Source of the DNA: Sphingopyxis sp. L1A2A
Lineage (GTDB): Bacteria > Pseudomonadota > Alphaproteobacteria > Sphingomonadales > Sphingomonadaceae
Assembly (NCBI RefSeq): GCF_005502465.1
Contig: NZ_SCOT01000002.1
Location: 1 to 64,000, forward strand
DNA length: 64,000 nucleotides
Direction of reading: 5' to 3'
The notes beneath the pieces are model-generated. The model worked only from the letters and a program-made list of their open reading frames with translations, was not told where the DNA came from and searched no databases. Positions 26,877 through 34,922 of the stretch are shown here, in pieces; the stretch's first letter is position 1; the number at the start of each line of letters is the position of its first letter. The position numbers were made by a program, and so were the translations under genes.

Positions 26877-28064
26877 TTAAACCAGTTCGACCGCCACCGC
26901 CGTCGCTTCGCCGCCGCCGATGCACAGGCTGGCGATGCCGCGCGTCTTGCCGTGGCGTTGCAGTGCGGCGATCAGCGTCGTGATGATGCGGGTGCCGCTG
27001 GCGCCGATCGGGTGGCCCAGCGCGGTTGCGCCGCCGTGGATGTTGATCTTGTCGTGCGCGATACCCAGGTCGTGCATCGCGAACATCGCGACGCAGGCAA
27101 AGGCTTCGTTGACCTCGAACAGGTCGACGTCACCGATCGTCCAGCCAGCCTTGGCCAGCACCTTGTTGATCGCGCCGACTGGGGCAATCGTGAAATCCTT
27201 GGGCTCCTGCGCGTGCGCGGCGTGCGCGACGAGGCGCGCGACGGGCTTGGCACCCTTGGCATCGGCGACCGACTGGCGGGTCAGCACGACGGCGGCGGCG
27301 CCGTCCGAAATCGAGCTGCTCGTCGCGGCGGTGATCGTGCCGTCCTTGGCAAAGGCGGGCTTCAGCGTCGGGATCTTGTCGGGCATCGCCTTGCCCGGCG
27401 CTTCGTCGGTGTCGACGATGGTGTCGCCCTTGCGCCCGGCGATCGTCACCGGCGCGATTTCGGCGGCAAAGGCGCCGTCGGTGATCGCGCTCTTGGCGCG
27501 GCTCAGCGAGGTCAGCGTATAGTCATCCTGCGCCTGACGGCTCAGCTGATAGGCGTCGGCGGTATCCTGGGCAAAGGTGCCCATCGCGCGGCCGGCCTCA
27601 TAGGCGTCTTCCAGCCCGTCGAGGAACATATGGTCATAGGCGGTGTCGTGGCCGATGCGCGCGCCGCCGCGATGCTTTTTGAGCAAATAGGGGGCGTTGG
27701 TCATCGATTCCATGCCCCCCGCGACGATCAGGTCGACGCTGCCCGCGGCGAGCGCTTCGGCGCCCATGATCACCGTTTGCATACCCGATCCGCACACCTT
27801 GTTGACGGTGGTGGCCTGCACCGATTTGGGCAGGCCTGCCTTGATCGCAGCCTGGCGCGCGGGGGCCTGGCCCAGCCCGGCGGGAAGGACGCAGCCCATA
27901 TAGATACGCTCGATATCGTCGCCCGAAACCCCGGCGCGCTCGACCGCTGCCTTGACTGCGGTCGCGCCCAGATCGGTCGCGCTGGCGTCCGACAGGCTGC
28001 CCTGCATGCTGCCCATCGGGGTGCGGGCATAGGACAGGAAGACGACGGGATCGGTGGCGGTCAT
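26877..28064 (-). CDS. Acetyl-CoA acetyltransferase (thiolase)
   Basis: The 395-residue product is a biosynthetic-type thiolase: catalytic Cys in NKVCGSGMQTVIMGAEAL, His in NIHGGATALGHPIGASG and the second Cys in SLCIGGGEA. It condenses or cleaves acetyl-CoA/acetoacetyl-CoA or longer beta-ketoacyl-CoA. The ATG at 28064 has GGAG nine bases upstream and fits the family start (MTATDPVVFLSYARTPMGSMQG). Confidence 0.93.
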   Translation of the reverse strand: MTATDPVVFLSYARTPMGSMQGSLSDASATDLGATAVKAAVERAGVSGDDIERIYMGCVLPAGLGQAPARQAAIKAGLPKSVQATTVNKVCGSGMQTVIMGAEALAAGSVDLIVAGGMESMTNAPYLLKKHRGGARIGHDTAYDHMFLDGLEDAYEAGRAMGTFAQDTADAYQLSRQAQDDYTLTSLSRAKSAITDGAFAAEIAPVTIAGRKGDTIVDTDEAPGKAMPDKIPTLKPAFAKDGTITAATSSSISDGAAAVVLTRQSVADAKGAKPVARLVAHAAHAQEPKDFTIAPVGAINKVLAKAGWTIGDVDLFEVNEAFACVAMFAMHDLGIAHDKINIHGGATALGHPIGASGTRIITTLIAALQRHGKTRGIASLCIGGGEATAVAVELV

Positions 28065-28221
28065 GGGACAAGACTCCGTAAGGGAAAACAGGATCGGTCG
28101 CCCGATTAGCGGCTTTGCTGCAAATGCGAAAGGGGTTGAACCGACATAAGGAGCCGGTTTCATCTTGCAACCCGCCTCGGCTCATGATCAAACACGCGCC
28201 AGCAAAACAGGGAGATGGGCA

Positions 28222-29673
28222 ATGGCAACGGTCGCAACCAATATCACCGGCGAAACGCAGCGCATGGCCGAGGTGCTCGCGGCGCAAAAAACCGCCTTTA
28301 CTGCGGCGATGCCCGAAAGCCTGAGCGTTCGCGCCGACCGTATCGACCGCGCGATTGCGCTGCTCGTCGACAATGCCGAAAATTTTGCCAAGGCGGTCAG
28401 CGAAGATTTCGGCCACCGCAGCCGCGAACAGACGCTGATGACCGACATCATGCCGTCGGTCAGCGCGCTCAAGCATGCCAAAAAACATATGGCGAGCTGG
28501 GCGAAGGGCGAAAAGCGGAGGCCCACTTTCCCGCTCGGGCTGCTCGGCGCCAAGGCCGAGGTTGTCTATCAGCCGAAGGGTGTCGTTGGCATCGTGAGCC
28601 CATGGAATTTCCCGGTCGGCATGGTGTTCGTGCCGATGGCGGGAATCCTGGCGGCGGGCAATCGCGCGATGATCAAGCCGTCGGAGTTCACCGAGAATGT
28701 GTCGGCGCTGATGGCGCGGCTGGTGCCCGAATATTTCGACGCGACCGAGATGGCGGTGTTCACCGGTGACGCCGACGTCGGCGTCGCTTTCTCGAAGCTC
28801 GCCTTCGACCATATGATCTTCACGGGCGCGACGAGTGTTGGGCGGCATATCATGCGCGCTGCGGCGGATAATCTGGTGCCGGTGACGCTGGAGCTGGGCG
28901 GCAAGTCGCCGACCTTTATCGGGCGCAGCGCGAACAAGGATCTGGTCGGGCAGCGCGTCGCGCTGGGCAAGATGATGAACGCGGGGCAGATATGCCTCGC
29001 GCCCGATTATCTGCTCGTCGCCGAGGATCAGGAAGGCGCGGTGATCGACAGCGTCACCAAAAGCGCGGGTGAACTTTACCCGACCCTGCTCGCCAACGAT
29101 GATTATACGTCGGTGGTCAACACGCGCAATTACGACCGGCTGCAATCCTATCTGACCGATGCGCGCGACAAGGGTGCCGAGGTGATCGAGGTCAATCCGG
29201 GCAATGAGGATTTTGCGAGTGCGAACGGCCACAAGATGCCGCTGCACATCGTGCGCAACCCGACCGACGACATGAAGGTGATGCAGGAGGAAATCTTTGG
29301 CCCGATCCTGCCGGTCAAGACCTACAAGACGATCGACGAGGCAATCGATTATGTGAATGCCAATGATCGCCCGCTTGGACTTTATTATTTCGGGCAGGAC
29401 AAGAGCGAGGAGGACCGCGTGCTGACGCGGACGATCTCGGGCGGGGTGACGGTTAACGACGTGCTGTTCCACAATGCGATGGAGGATCTGCCGTTCGGTG
29501 GCGTCGGGCCGTCAGGGATGGGCAATTATCACGGCGTTGATGGCTTCCGCACCTTCAGCCACGCGCGGGCGGTCTATCGCCAGCCCAAGCTCGACGTCGC
29601 CGGGCTGGCGGGGTTCAAGCCCCCCTATGGCAAGGCGACGGCGAAGACGCTGGCGAAAGAGTTGAAGAAGTAG
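28222..29673 (+). CDS. Aldehyde dehydrogenase, coniferyl aldehyde dehydrogenase type
   Basis: The 483-residue product contains SPWNFPVGMVFVPMAGILAAGN, MIKPSEFTENV, FTGATSVGRHIMRAA, LELGGKSPTFI (catalytic Glu), NAGQICLAPDYLLV (catalytic Cys) and LPFGGVGPSGMGNYHGVDGFRTFSHARAV. The short N-terminus and the KPPYGK tail fit coniferyl-aldehyde-type dehydrogenases. It oxidises an aldehyde with NAD(P); the natural substrate is unknown. The ATG has GGAGATGGGCA before it. Confidence 0.87.
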   Translation: MATVATNITGETQRMAEVLAAQKTAFTAAMPESLSVRADRIDRAIALLVDNAENFAKAVSEDFGHRSREQTLMTDIMPSVSALKHAKKHMASWAKGEKRRPTFPLGLLGAKAEVVYQPKGVVGIVSPWNFPVGMVFVPMAGILAAGNRAMIKPSEFTENVSALMARLVPEYFDATEMAVFTGDADVGVAFSKLAFDHMIFTGATSVGRHIMRAAADNLVPVTLELGGKSPTFIGRSANKDLVGQRVALGKMMNAGQICLAPDYLLVAEDQEGAVIDSVTKSAGELYPTLLANDDYTSVVNTRNYDRLQSYLTDARDKGAEVIEVNPGNEDFASANGHKMPLHIVRNPTDDMKVMQEEIFGPILPVKTYKTIDEAIDYVNANDRPLGLYYFGQDKSEEDRVLTRTISGGVTVNDVLFHNAMEDLPFGGVGPSGMGNYHGVDGFRTFSHARAVYRQPKLDVAGLAGFKPPYGKATAKTLAKELKK

Positions 29674-29828
29674 CTTCTCCCCTCCCTGCAAGGGAGGGGC
29701 GGGGGGTGGGTGCGCGCGTCTGCGCGCCTAAAAAATATTCGACGGCAGCGTGGAAAGCTTTGAAGGAGGCATTGAGCCTCCTTCAAAGCTAACCCACCCC
29801 CGACCCCTCCCTTGCAGGGAGGGGAGGG
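29674..29828. repeat. Compound intergenic hairpin repeat
   Basis: Outer arms (CTCCCCTCCCTGCAAGGGAG... and its inverted copy ending at 29828) flank an inner perfect hairpin, AGCTTTGAAGGAGGC (29756-29770) and GCCTCCTTCAAAGCT (29776-29790). The 155-base structure fills the gap between the convergent aldehyde dehydrogenase and AI-2E permease genes. Confidence 0.75.
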
Positions 29829-29829
29829 T

Positions 29830-30948
29830 TCAATCCGCCCCCGCGATCTTGATGTCCTTGCCCAGCAGCGTCTTCACATACACCCGCTGCACCAGCACAT
29901 AGACCACGACCGTCAGCGGCGCGGCGAGCAGGACGCCGAGGAAGCCGAACAGCACCCCCGCCGCGACCACCGCGAACAACAGCACCGCGGGCGGCACATC
30001 GACCGCCTGTTTCTGGATCATCGGTTGCAGGAAATTGCCCTGCAACTGCTGGATCACCAGGAACAGGACCAGCGTCCACAGCGCGGTGGCGGGCGACACG
30101 GTAAAGGCGAGCAGCACCGCGGGAAGCCCCGCGATGATCGGCCCGATCATCGGGATCACGTCGAGCAGCCCGGCGATCAGCCCCAGGCCGCCCGCCGCGG
30201 GTACGCCGAGCAGCGCCAGCCCGGCGCCGGTCAGCGCCGCGACGACCAGCGATGACACCGCCTGGCCGACCATCCAGCCCTTCAGCCCGCGGGCTGCGTC
30301 GCCCAGCGCAAGCTGTGCGGTCGCTTCGGCCCGGGCGGGCATCAGCAACAAAAGCCCGCGGCGATAGGTCGCGGGATCGCTGGCGAGGAAGATCGCGGCG
30401 ACCAGCACCAGCACGAAATCGGCGATGCCGCTGCCCGCCGCCAGCGCATAGCCGCCGGCCTGTGAGACGATCTGTGAGATGTCGTTGCTGCCGACCTCGG
30501 CCAGTTCGCGCACGCGCGTGCCGAGGCCGTAGCGGTCGAGGAAGGCTTCGACGCCGCGCAGCGCCTGCGGCACCTGCTGCCGGATCGTGTCGATCTCGCG
30601 CGCCAGCTGCGACCCGAACAGGATGAAGGCGCCGGCAAAGATGGCGACGATGCCCGCGACCGACAGCGCGAGAGCGATCCCGCGCCGCATCCCGGTACGG
30701 CGGACCAGCCAGCTGGCGATCGCATCAAAGATCGCCGCCAGCACGATCGCGGCGAACACCAGCATGAAAAAGCGGGTCAGCGTGATCGCCAGCCACGCGA
30801 CGCCGATGATCGCGATAACCGTCACCGCCGCCATCGCGACCCGTCCGGGTCCGAACGGCGCGGCCAGCGCAGACTTGGCGCGCGCGGGCTTGGCGCGGGC
30901 GGCGGGGGTATTGGATGGGGCAGGGGCTGCCTTGCTTTTGTCGGTCAT
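29830..30948 (-). CDS. AI-2E family transporter-like permease
   Basis: The 372-residue membrane protein has about eight hydrophobic segments: VAMAAVTVIAIIGVAWLAITL, LVFAAIVLAAIFDAI, GIALALSVAGIVAIFAGAFILFG, and later MIGPIIAGLPAVLLAF and VLLFAVVAAGVLFGFLGVLLAAPLTVVVYVLVQ. The last stretch with GPIIAG and FGFLGVLLAAPL is typical of the AI-2E/PerM/YdiK family. The N-terminus is Ala/Lys/Pro-rich and cytoplasmic. The family name does not prove autoinducer transport. It is the last core gene before the element. Confidence 0.9.
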   Translation of the reverse strand: MTDKSKAAPAPSNTPAARAKPARAKSALAAPFGPGRVAMAAVTVIAIIGVAWLAITLTRFFMLVFAAIVLAAIFDAIASWLVRRTGMRRGIALALSVAGIVAIFAGAFILFGSQLAREIDTIRQQVPQALRGVEAFLDRYGLGTRVRELAEVGSNDISQIVSQAGGYALAAGSGIADFVLVLVAAIFLASDPATYRRGLLLLMPARAEATAQLALGDAARGLKGWMVGQAVSSLVVAALTGAGLALLGVPAAGGLGLIAGLLDVIPMIGPIIAGLPAVLLAFTVSPATALWTLVLFLVIQQLQGNFLQPMIQKQAVDVPPAVLLFAVVAAGVLFGFLGVLLAAPLTVVVYVLVQRVYVKTLLGKDIKIAGAD

Positions 30949-31068
30949 GCCCCCGTCTTATGCACGATGCCGCTTATCCACTAGACTAAAACCACCTTTC
31001 TGTGGCAACGGCTCGTCCGCATCGGTCGCCCGGCGGGAATCAGTTTCCGGTTTGGCTGCCGTCCATGG

Positions 31069-31108
31069 GCCCCTGTGGTGAAATTGGTAGACGCGCCGCA
31101 CTCAAAAT
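31069..31108 (+). pseudogene. 5' half of a host tRNA-Leu, cut in the anticodon loop (element junction)
   Basis: GCCCCTGTGGTGAAATTGGT... has a tRNA-Leu acceptor strand, D-arm and the 5' anticodon stem (CCGCA) followed by the loop CTCAAAA with a CAA anticodon. The 3' part should continue TGCGG and later CAGGGGC, but instead element sequence follows (TGCGTTTAGCC...). The gene therefore breaks at or just after TCAAAAT, 31102-31108, the probable crossover core, next to the integrase gene. The 3' half is not seen in the window. Confidence 0.8.
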
Positions 31109-31184
31109 TGCGTTTAGCCTAAAAAAGTAAGCCAAAAACCACGCAAAACCAATAGTTTGAGCAAGGACGAGACCTCCAAAAAGA

Positions 31185-31204
31185 CTTACACATGTCTTAC
31201 ACAT
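31185..31204. promoter_or_regulatory. Direct repeat upstream of the integrase, possible arm or operator site
   Basis: CTTACACAT occurs at 31185-31193 and again at 31196-31204, an 11-base period of about one helical turn. It overlaps the small inverted repeat AAGAC...GTCTT. It lies 16 bases before the integrase start and between the crossover site and the gene, so it may bind the integrase or a repressor. Confidence 0.4.
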
Positions 31205-31219
31205 TTTGGAGTTCTCGCA

Positions 31220-32506
31220 ATGCCGACAGAAAGCCATCTGCTGATGGATGGGGCGCTGCACGTCTATCGGCGTGAGAACAGCCGCTACTGGCAATGCTCG
31301 ACCTATCTTGGCAGCCGCAACTACCGGCAGACGACCAAGGAGGTCAGCCTTGCTGCCGCCAAGGATTTCGCGCGCGACTGGTATATGGAGCGTTGCGTCG
31401 AGGATCGGCAACGCCGACGCGGTGGTGTTGCCTTGCTGGACGGCACCGTCCAGCCCCCGATCGCCGGAACCGGCGCGCCGACCGATGGTCGGCGTCGGCG
31501 AACGCCTACTGGCCCCAGCTTTAAGGATGCCGCAGACGCTTTCACCAGCGAGTTCGAGGTAATCACGCTGGGCGAACGCAACGCGGAATATGTGGCATCG
31601 AAGTCAGATCACATCCGCGTGCACCTGTTACCATTCTTTGGCGACACCGCGCTTGAGGACATAACGGCCGGCAAAGTGCAGGAGTATCGGGCGCACCGTC
31701 AGACATCGAGGGTCGATCCCAAAACCGGCAAGCCGAAGAAGCCAGCACGCGCGACCTTGCACGGCGAGATCGTCACGCTTCGGCAGGTTTTAAAAACCGC
31801 CAACCGTAAGGGCTGGATTGCGGCAATCCCGGATATGTCAGCGCCCTACAAGACGTCCGGCAAGGTGGAGCATCGCGCGTGGTTTTCGCCTGAGGAATAC
31901 AAGATGCTTTATGAGGCTACGCGCGAGCGGGCCAAGAACCCGCCGAAGCCGCGCTGGCGTGAAGTTTGCGAGACCTTCCACGATTATGTTCTGTTCATGG
32001 GCAACACCGGACTTCGGCCCGATGAGTCCGCTCGACTTGAGCTGCGGGACGTCAAGATCGTGAACGACGAGTCGACCGGCGAGCGCATCTTGGAGATCGA
32101 GGTGCGAGGCAAGCGCGGTGTCGGTTTCTGCAAGTCGATGCCCGGTGCGATCCTGCCCTTCGAGCGCGTTCGCAAGCGCAAGCAGCTCAAACCGACCGAC
32201 CGGATATTCGGGAAGTCGCCGCGCGAATTAATGAACACGGTTCTCGACGAGCTGAATCTGAAGTTCGACCGCGATGGCCACATCCGCACCTGCTACAGCC
32301 TGCGGCATACCTATATCTGTCTGCGCTTGCTCGAAGGGGCGGACATTTATCAGGTTGCCAAGAACTGCCGCACGAGTGTCGAAATGATCGAGAAGTTTTA
32401 CGGGCGCCATTTGAAGAACAACATCGACGCATCGGCCGTCAATGTTCGTAAGGCCAAGCCCCCGAAAGAGGCCGTCCGGAAGAAGACCGCGAAGCGAACG
32501 ACATAG
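31220..32506 (+). CDS. Tyrosine integrase of the element
   Basis: The 428-residue product has an N-terminal part (HVYRRENSRYWQCSTYLGSRNYRQTTKEVSL) like an AP2-type arm-binding domain. A core-binding domain follows at about residues 110-200 and a catalytic domain with GNTGLRPDESARLEL (first Arg), YSLRHTYICLRLLEGADIYQVA (second Arg) and EKFYGRH (Tyr nucleophile). In the usual His-x-x-Arg box the His is replaced by Tyr (YSLR). It should integrate and excise the element at the tRNA-Leu anticodon loop. ATG 31220 is chosen: GGAG lies eight bases upstream, and an earlier frame start overlaps the direct repeats. Confidence 0.88.
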   Translation: MPTESHLLMDGALHVYRRENSRYWQCSTYLGSRNYRQTTKEVSLAAAKDFARDWYMERCVEDRQRRRGGVALLDGTVQPPIAGTGAPTDGRRRRTPTGPSFKDAADAFTSEFEVITLGERNAEYVASKSDHIRVHLLPFFGDTALEDITAGKVQEYRAHRQTSRVDPKTGKPKKPARATLHGEIVTLRQVLKTANRKGWIAAIPDMSAPYKTSGKVEHRAWFSPEEYKMLYEATRERAKNPPKPRWREVCETFHDYVLFMGNTGLRPDESARLELRDVKIVNDESTGERILEIEVRGKRGVGFCKSMPGAILPFERVRKRKQLKPTDRIFGKSPRELMNTVLDELNLKFDRDGHIRTCYSLRHTYICLRLLEGADIYQVAKNCRTSVEMIEKFYGRHLKNNIDASAVNVRKAKPPKEAVRKKTAKRTT

Positions 32507-32566
32507 GCCAAGATGCCGTGTTTGCTGTTGCGTGTTTTGACGGCGGCGCTATAGGCACCTCGCAAC

Positions 32567-32651
32567 GCGGGCGTGGTGGAATTGGTAGACGCGCGGGATT
32601 CAAAATCCCGTTCCGCAAGGAGTGTGGGTTCGATTCCCACCGCCCGCACCA
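32567..32651 (+). tRNA. tRNA-Leu (anticodon CAA), carried by the element
   Basis: The 85-base gene folds as a complete class II tRNA. The acceptor GCGGGCG pairs with CGCCCGC, the anticodon stem is CGGGA/TCCCG with loop TTCAAAA (CAA), a long variable arm follows (TTCCGCAAGGAGT), the T-arm is GTGGG TTCGATT CCCAC, and CCA is encoded. Its acceptor does not match the split host gene at 31069 (GCCCCTG), so it is a separate gene and not the rebuilt host tRNA. It could replace the function lost by integration. Confidence 0.93.
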
Positions 32652-32929
32652 GCCCTCTCGGCATGATCCATTTGCGCCACCGCACGGTGGAGGGATCATG
32701 CCCGAGCGGGGCATAGCGGCCCATACGGGCCGCGTCCCGCGTCCTGCGAAATGACAATCGAACGTCATTGTCATGCTGGCCGTAGGAATCCCGGACGGGA
32801 TTCGGCCATCGCCGACACAGACCCAAAACTCTAATCGTACTCGGACTTGCTTCGGCCGGCAGGGCATGAGGAAACCACCTTGGCGAACAATCCTTGAGTG
32901 CCGCAGACTCGCCTGCAATATCTGGGCGC
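32652..32929. other. Non-coding stretch with hairpins after the tRNA
   Basis: No gene is seen in 278 bases. A nested hairpin has outer arms GGCATGATCC (32660-32669) and GGATCATGCC (32693-32702) and an inner CCACCG-CA-CGGTGG (32677-32690). Another inverted repeat, ATGACAAT/ATTGTCAT, lies at about 32751-32774. They may be processing or termination signals or remnants of an inserted sequence. Confidence 0.4.
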
Positions 32930-33466
32930 ATGAATGATTTGAATCTTTCGAATTGGCGCAGAGCCGCCAATAGGCAGACGACCTATCCGAATGCGGCTGG
33001 CGTTTATGCGCTGTTCCTGAACGAAGGAGCGATCATCCCAGGTGTGCAGCCGGGCAAGTGCGGCTTGGTTTATGTCGGCTTGGGGCAAGGCACACGCGGC
33101 CTGGCAGCCAGGTGTCACTTCAAAGGCAAGACTGCTGCTCATTCACCTCGGCGCAGCCTTTCCGCATTGCTCGCTAACGAATTGGGCCTACGACCAATCT
33201 TCATCCGCAAACCTTCCGGGGCCACGACATTCAAACTCGACAATGCTTCGGAGCATTTGCTCGACCAGTGGATGGAAGACAATCTCCGCGTTGCGTTGCA
33301 GATTTACGATAACCCGGCCGGCTACGAACGTGCGTTGATTAGGCAGTGGGAGCCTCCGCTCAATTGTGACAAAAGGGTGTGCCCTTTGAACGCGCAGCAG
33401 TTGTTCGTCCTGGGTCGGCGTGAAAGGCTCAAAGCACATGCCGCACGGCTGGTTGGAGGCTGTTGA
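32930..33466 (+). CDS. GIY-YIG-like nuclease domain protein
   Basis: The product shows AGVYALFLNEG (GVY in place of GIY) and CGLVYVGLGQGTRGLAARC (YVG in place of YIG, followed by the conserved Arg). ASEHLLDQWMEDNLRVAL and ALIRQWEPPLNCDK supply the Glu and the Pro-Leu-Asn of the usual GIY-YIG core. A single-domain nuclease of this kind could cut foreign DNA or act in element recombination. The ATG at 32930 is taken; a GTG 36 bases earlier is possible. No strong ribosome site is seen. Confidence 0.65.
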   Translation: MNDLNLSNWRRAANRQTTYPNAAGVYALFLNEGAIIPGVQPGKCGLVYVGLGQGTRGLAARCHFKGKTAAHSPRRSLSALLANELGLRPIFIRKPSGATTFKLDNASEHLLDQWMEDNLRVALQIYDNPAGYERALIRQWEPPLNCDKRVCPLNAQQLFVLGRRERLKAHAARLVGGC

Positions 33467-33619
33467 CGAAGGCCATCCTTTCGCACCCCATTGTAACTTT
33501 TTGTGACTTAAGAGCGCGCTACTGCAACTTTTTTGGAGGTTAAAAAGTGCGCGAAATTCGATCATCGCTACGAAACGGCGCTGGGAAGCGTAGCTTGTGA
33601 GTGATTGGCTATCGCTTTA

Positions 33620-33648
33620 TCAATCATAATCGTGCTAATCGTGATTGA
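33620..33648. promoter_or_regulatory. Palindromic operator-like site before fic
   Basis: TCAATCA (33620-33626) and TGATTGA (33642-33648) are perfect inverted arms, and inside them AATCGTG is repeated directly. The 29-base site lies 21 bases before the Fic start in an AT-rich stretch, where a repressor could block transcription or translation. Autoregulation of Fic is a possibility only. Confidence 0.45.
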
Positions 33649-33669
33649 TAGAAAGGCATCCTGTCGATC

Positions 33670-34773
33670 ATGCGCTGGAACTGGCAACTTCCCGACTGGC
33701 CCGATTTCCGCTTCGACGCGGACCGCATCAGTGTGTCGGAAGAGCAATTTCTGAAAGGGGCCGGTGTCGTCATTGGGGCGTTGCATCACCTCGACACCGA
33801 TGGGCGCGATGGTCTGACCATCGAACTCATTTCGCAGGAGATCGTGGATAGCTCTGCCATCGAGGGCGAAATTCTCGACCGCGCGAGCGTCCAGTCGTCA
33901 CTCGCAAGGCATCTGGGCTTTGCCGCCGATCAGCGCCGCGCCAGTGCGGCCGAGGCCGGTGCCGCCGAACTCATGGCCGATGTCTATCGCAACCATGCCG
34001 CGCCGCTTGATGACCAGACTCTGTTCGCGTGGCACGCCATGCTGATGAACGGTCGCCGCGATATTGCTGATGTCGGGCACTACCGGACGCATGAAGACGC
34101 CATGCAGATCGTCTCGGGCGCGCTTCACGCGCCGCGCGTGCATTTCGAGGCACCGCCATCCGATACCGTTCCTGCGGAAATGGCCCGGTTCATCGTGTGG
34201 TTCAACGATAGCGCGCCATCGGGAGCGGCTCCGCTTCCGGCGATCACCCGCGCCGCGATCTCGCACTTGTGGTTTGAGAGCATCCATCCCTTTGAAGACG
34301 GAAATGGCCGGATCGGACGCGCGATTTCGGAAAAGACATTGGCCCAAAACGTTGCTGCTCCGACGCTGACGGCACTCGCGGAAACGATCAATCGCCACCG
34401 CAAAGCCTACTACGCCGCGCTTCAGCTCGGAAGCCAGAGCAACGACATCGACGCCTGGCTGACATGGTTTGCCGATATTGTCATCGAGGCGCAGGCGCGA
34501 ACGATCACCCGCATCCGCTTCCTGATCGACAAGACCCGGCTGCTCGATCGCTTGCGCGGGCAAATCAACGAACGTCAGGAAATGGCGTTGCTTCGCCTGT
34601 TCCGTGAGGGACCGGACGGATTCGAGGGCGGGTTGAGCGCCGGGAATTACCGGACGATCACCGGGGCGGCGCTTGCAACTGCGACCCGCGATCTTGCCGA
34701 TCTTGTGGAGAAAGGTGCGCTGATCCGCACCGGTGAACGCCGCTATGCTCGCTACTTTCTTACGAGCAGCTAG
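33670..34773 (+). CDS. Fic family protein with N-terminal DUF4172-like domain
   Basis: The 367-residue product carries the full Fic motif HPFEDGNGRIGR with catalytic His206, the hallmark of enzymes that transfer AMP (or other nucleotides) to hydroxyl groups of proteins. Upstream, VDSSAIEGE matches the (S/T)xxxE(G/N) inhibitory helix, so activity should be self-restrained (class II). The N-terminus (MRWNWQLPDWPDFRFDADRI) is the DUF4172-type segment, and the C-terminal ~90 residues look like a winged helix (LRLFREGPDGFEGGLSAGNYRTITG...TATRDLADLVEKGAL). It precedes the defence operon by 149 bases. A link to phage defence is unproven. Confidence 0.9.
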   Translation: MRWNWQLPDWPDFRFDADRISVSEEQFLKGAGVVIGALHHLDTDGRDGLTIELISQEIVDSSAIEGEILDRASVQSSLARHLGFAADQRRASAAEAGAAELMADVYRNHAAPLDDQTLFAWHAMLMNGRRDIADVGHYRTHEDAMQIVSGALHAPRVHFEAPPSDTVPAEMARFIVWFNDSAPSGAAPLPAITRAAISHLWFESIHPFEDGNGRIGRAISEKTLAQNVAAPTLTALAETINRHRKAYYAALQLGSQSNDIDAWLTWFADIVIEAQARTITRIRFLIDKTRLLDRLRGQINERQEMALLRLFREGPDGFEGGLSAGNYRTITGAALATATRDLADLVEKGALIRTGERRYARYFLTSS

Positions 34774-34922
34774 GATAAGAGGAATTGAGCAGGTGCAGGT
34801 TTGGAACTCGGTGACAGTCGCATCACCAGCCGCTAGTCATTACTCATCTCTGGACGCAACTTTGCGCCCCCTAGAAATCGCGACACAAAAGCATCTCATC
34901 TGGTGCAGGAAAATATTGTAGA

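Noticed and set aside
32567-32651. The intact tRNA-Leu as the rebuilt host gene (attR of a 1.5-kb insertion)
   Set aside because: Its acceptor strand GCGGGCG/CGCCCGC does not match GCCCCTG of the cut host gene, and conjugation genes continue beyond it.
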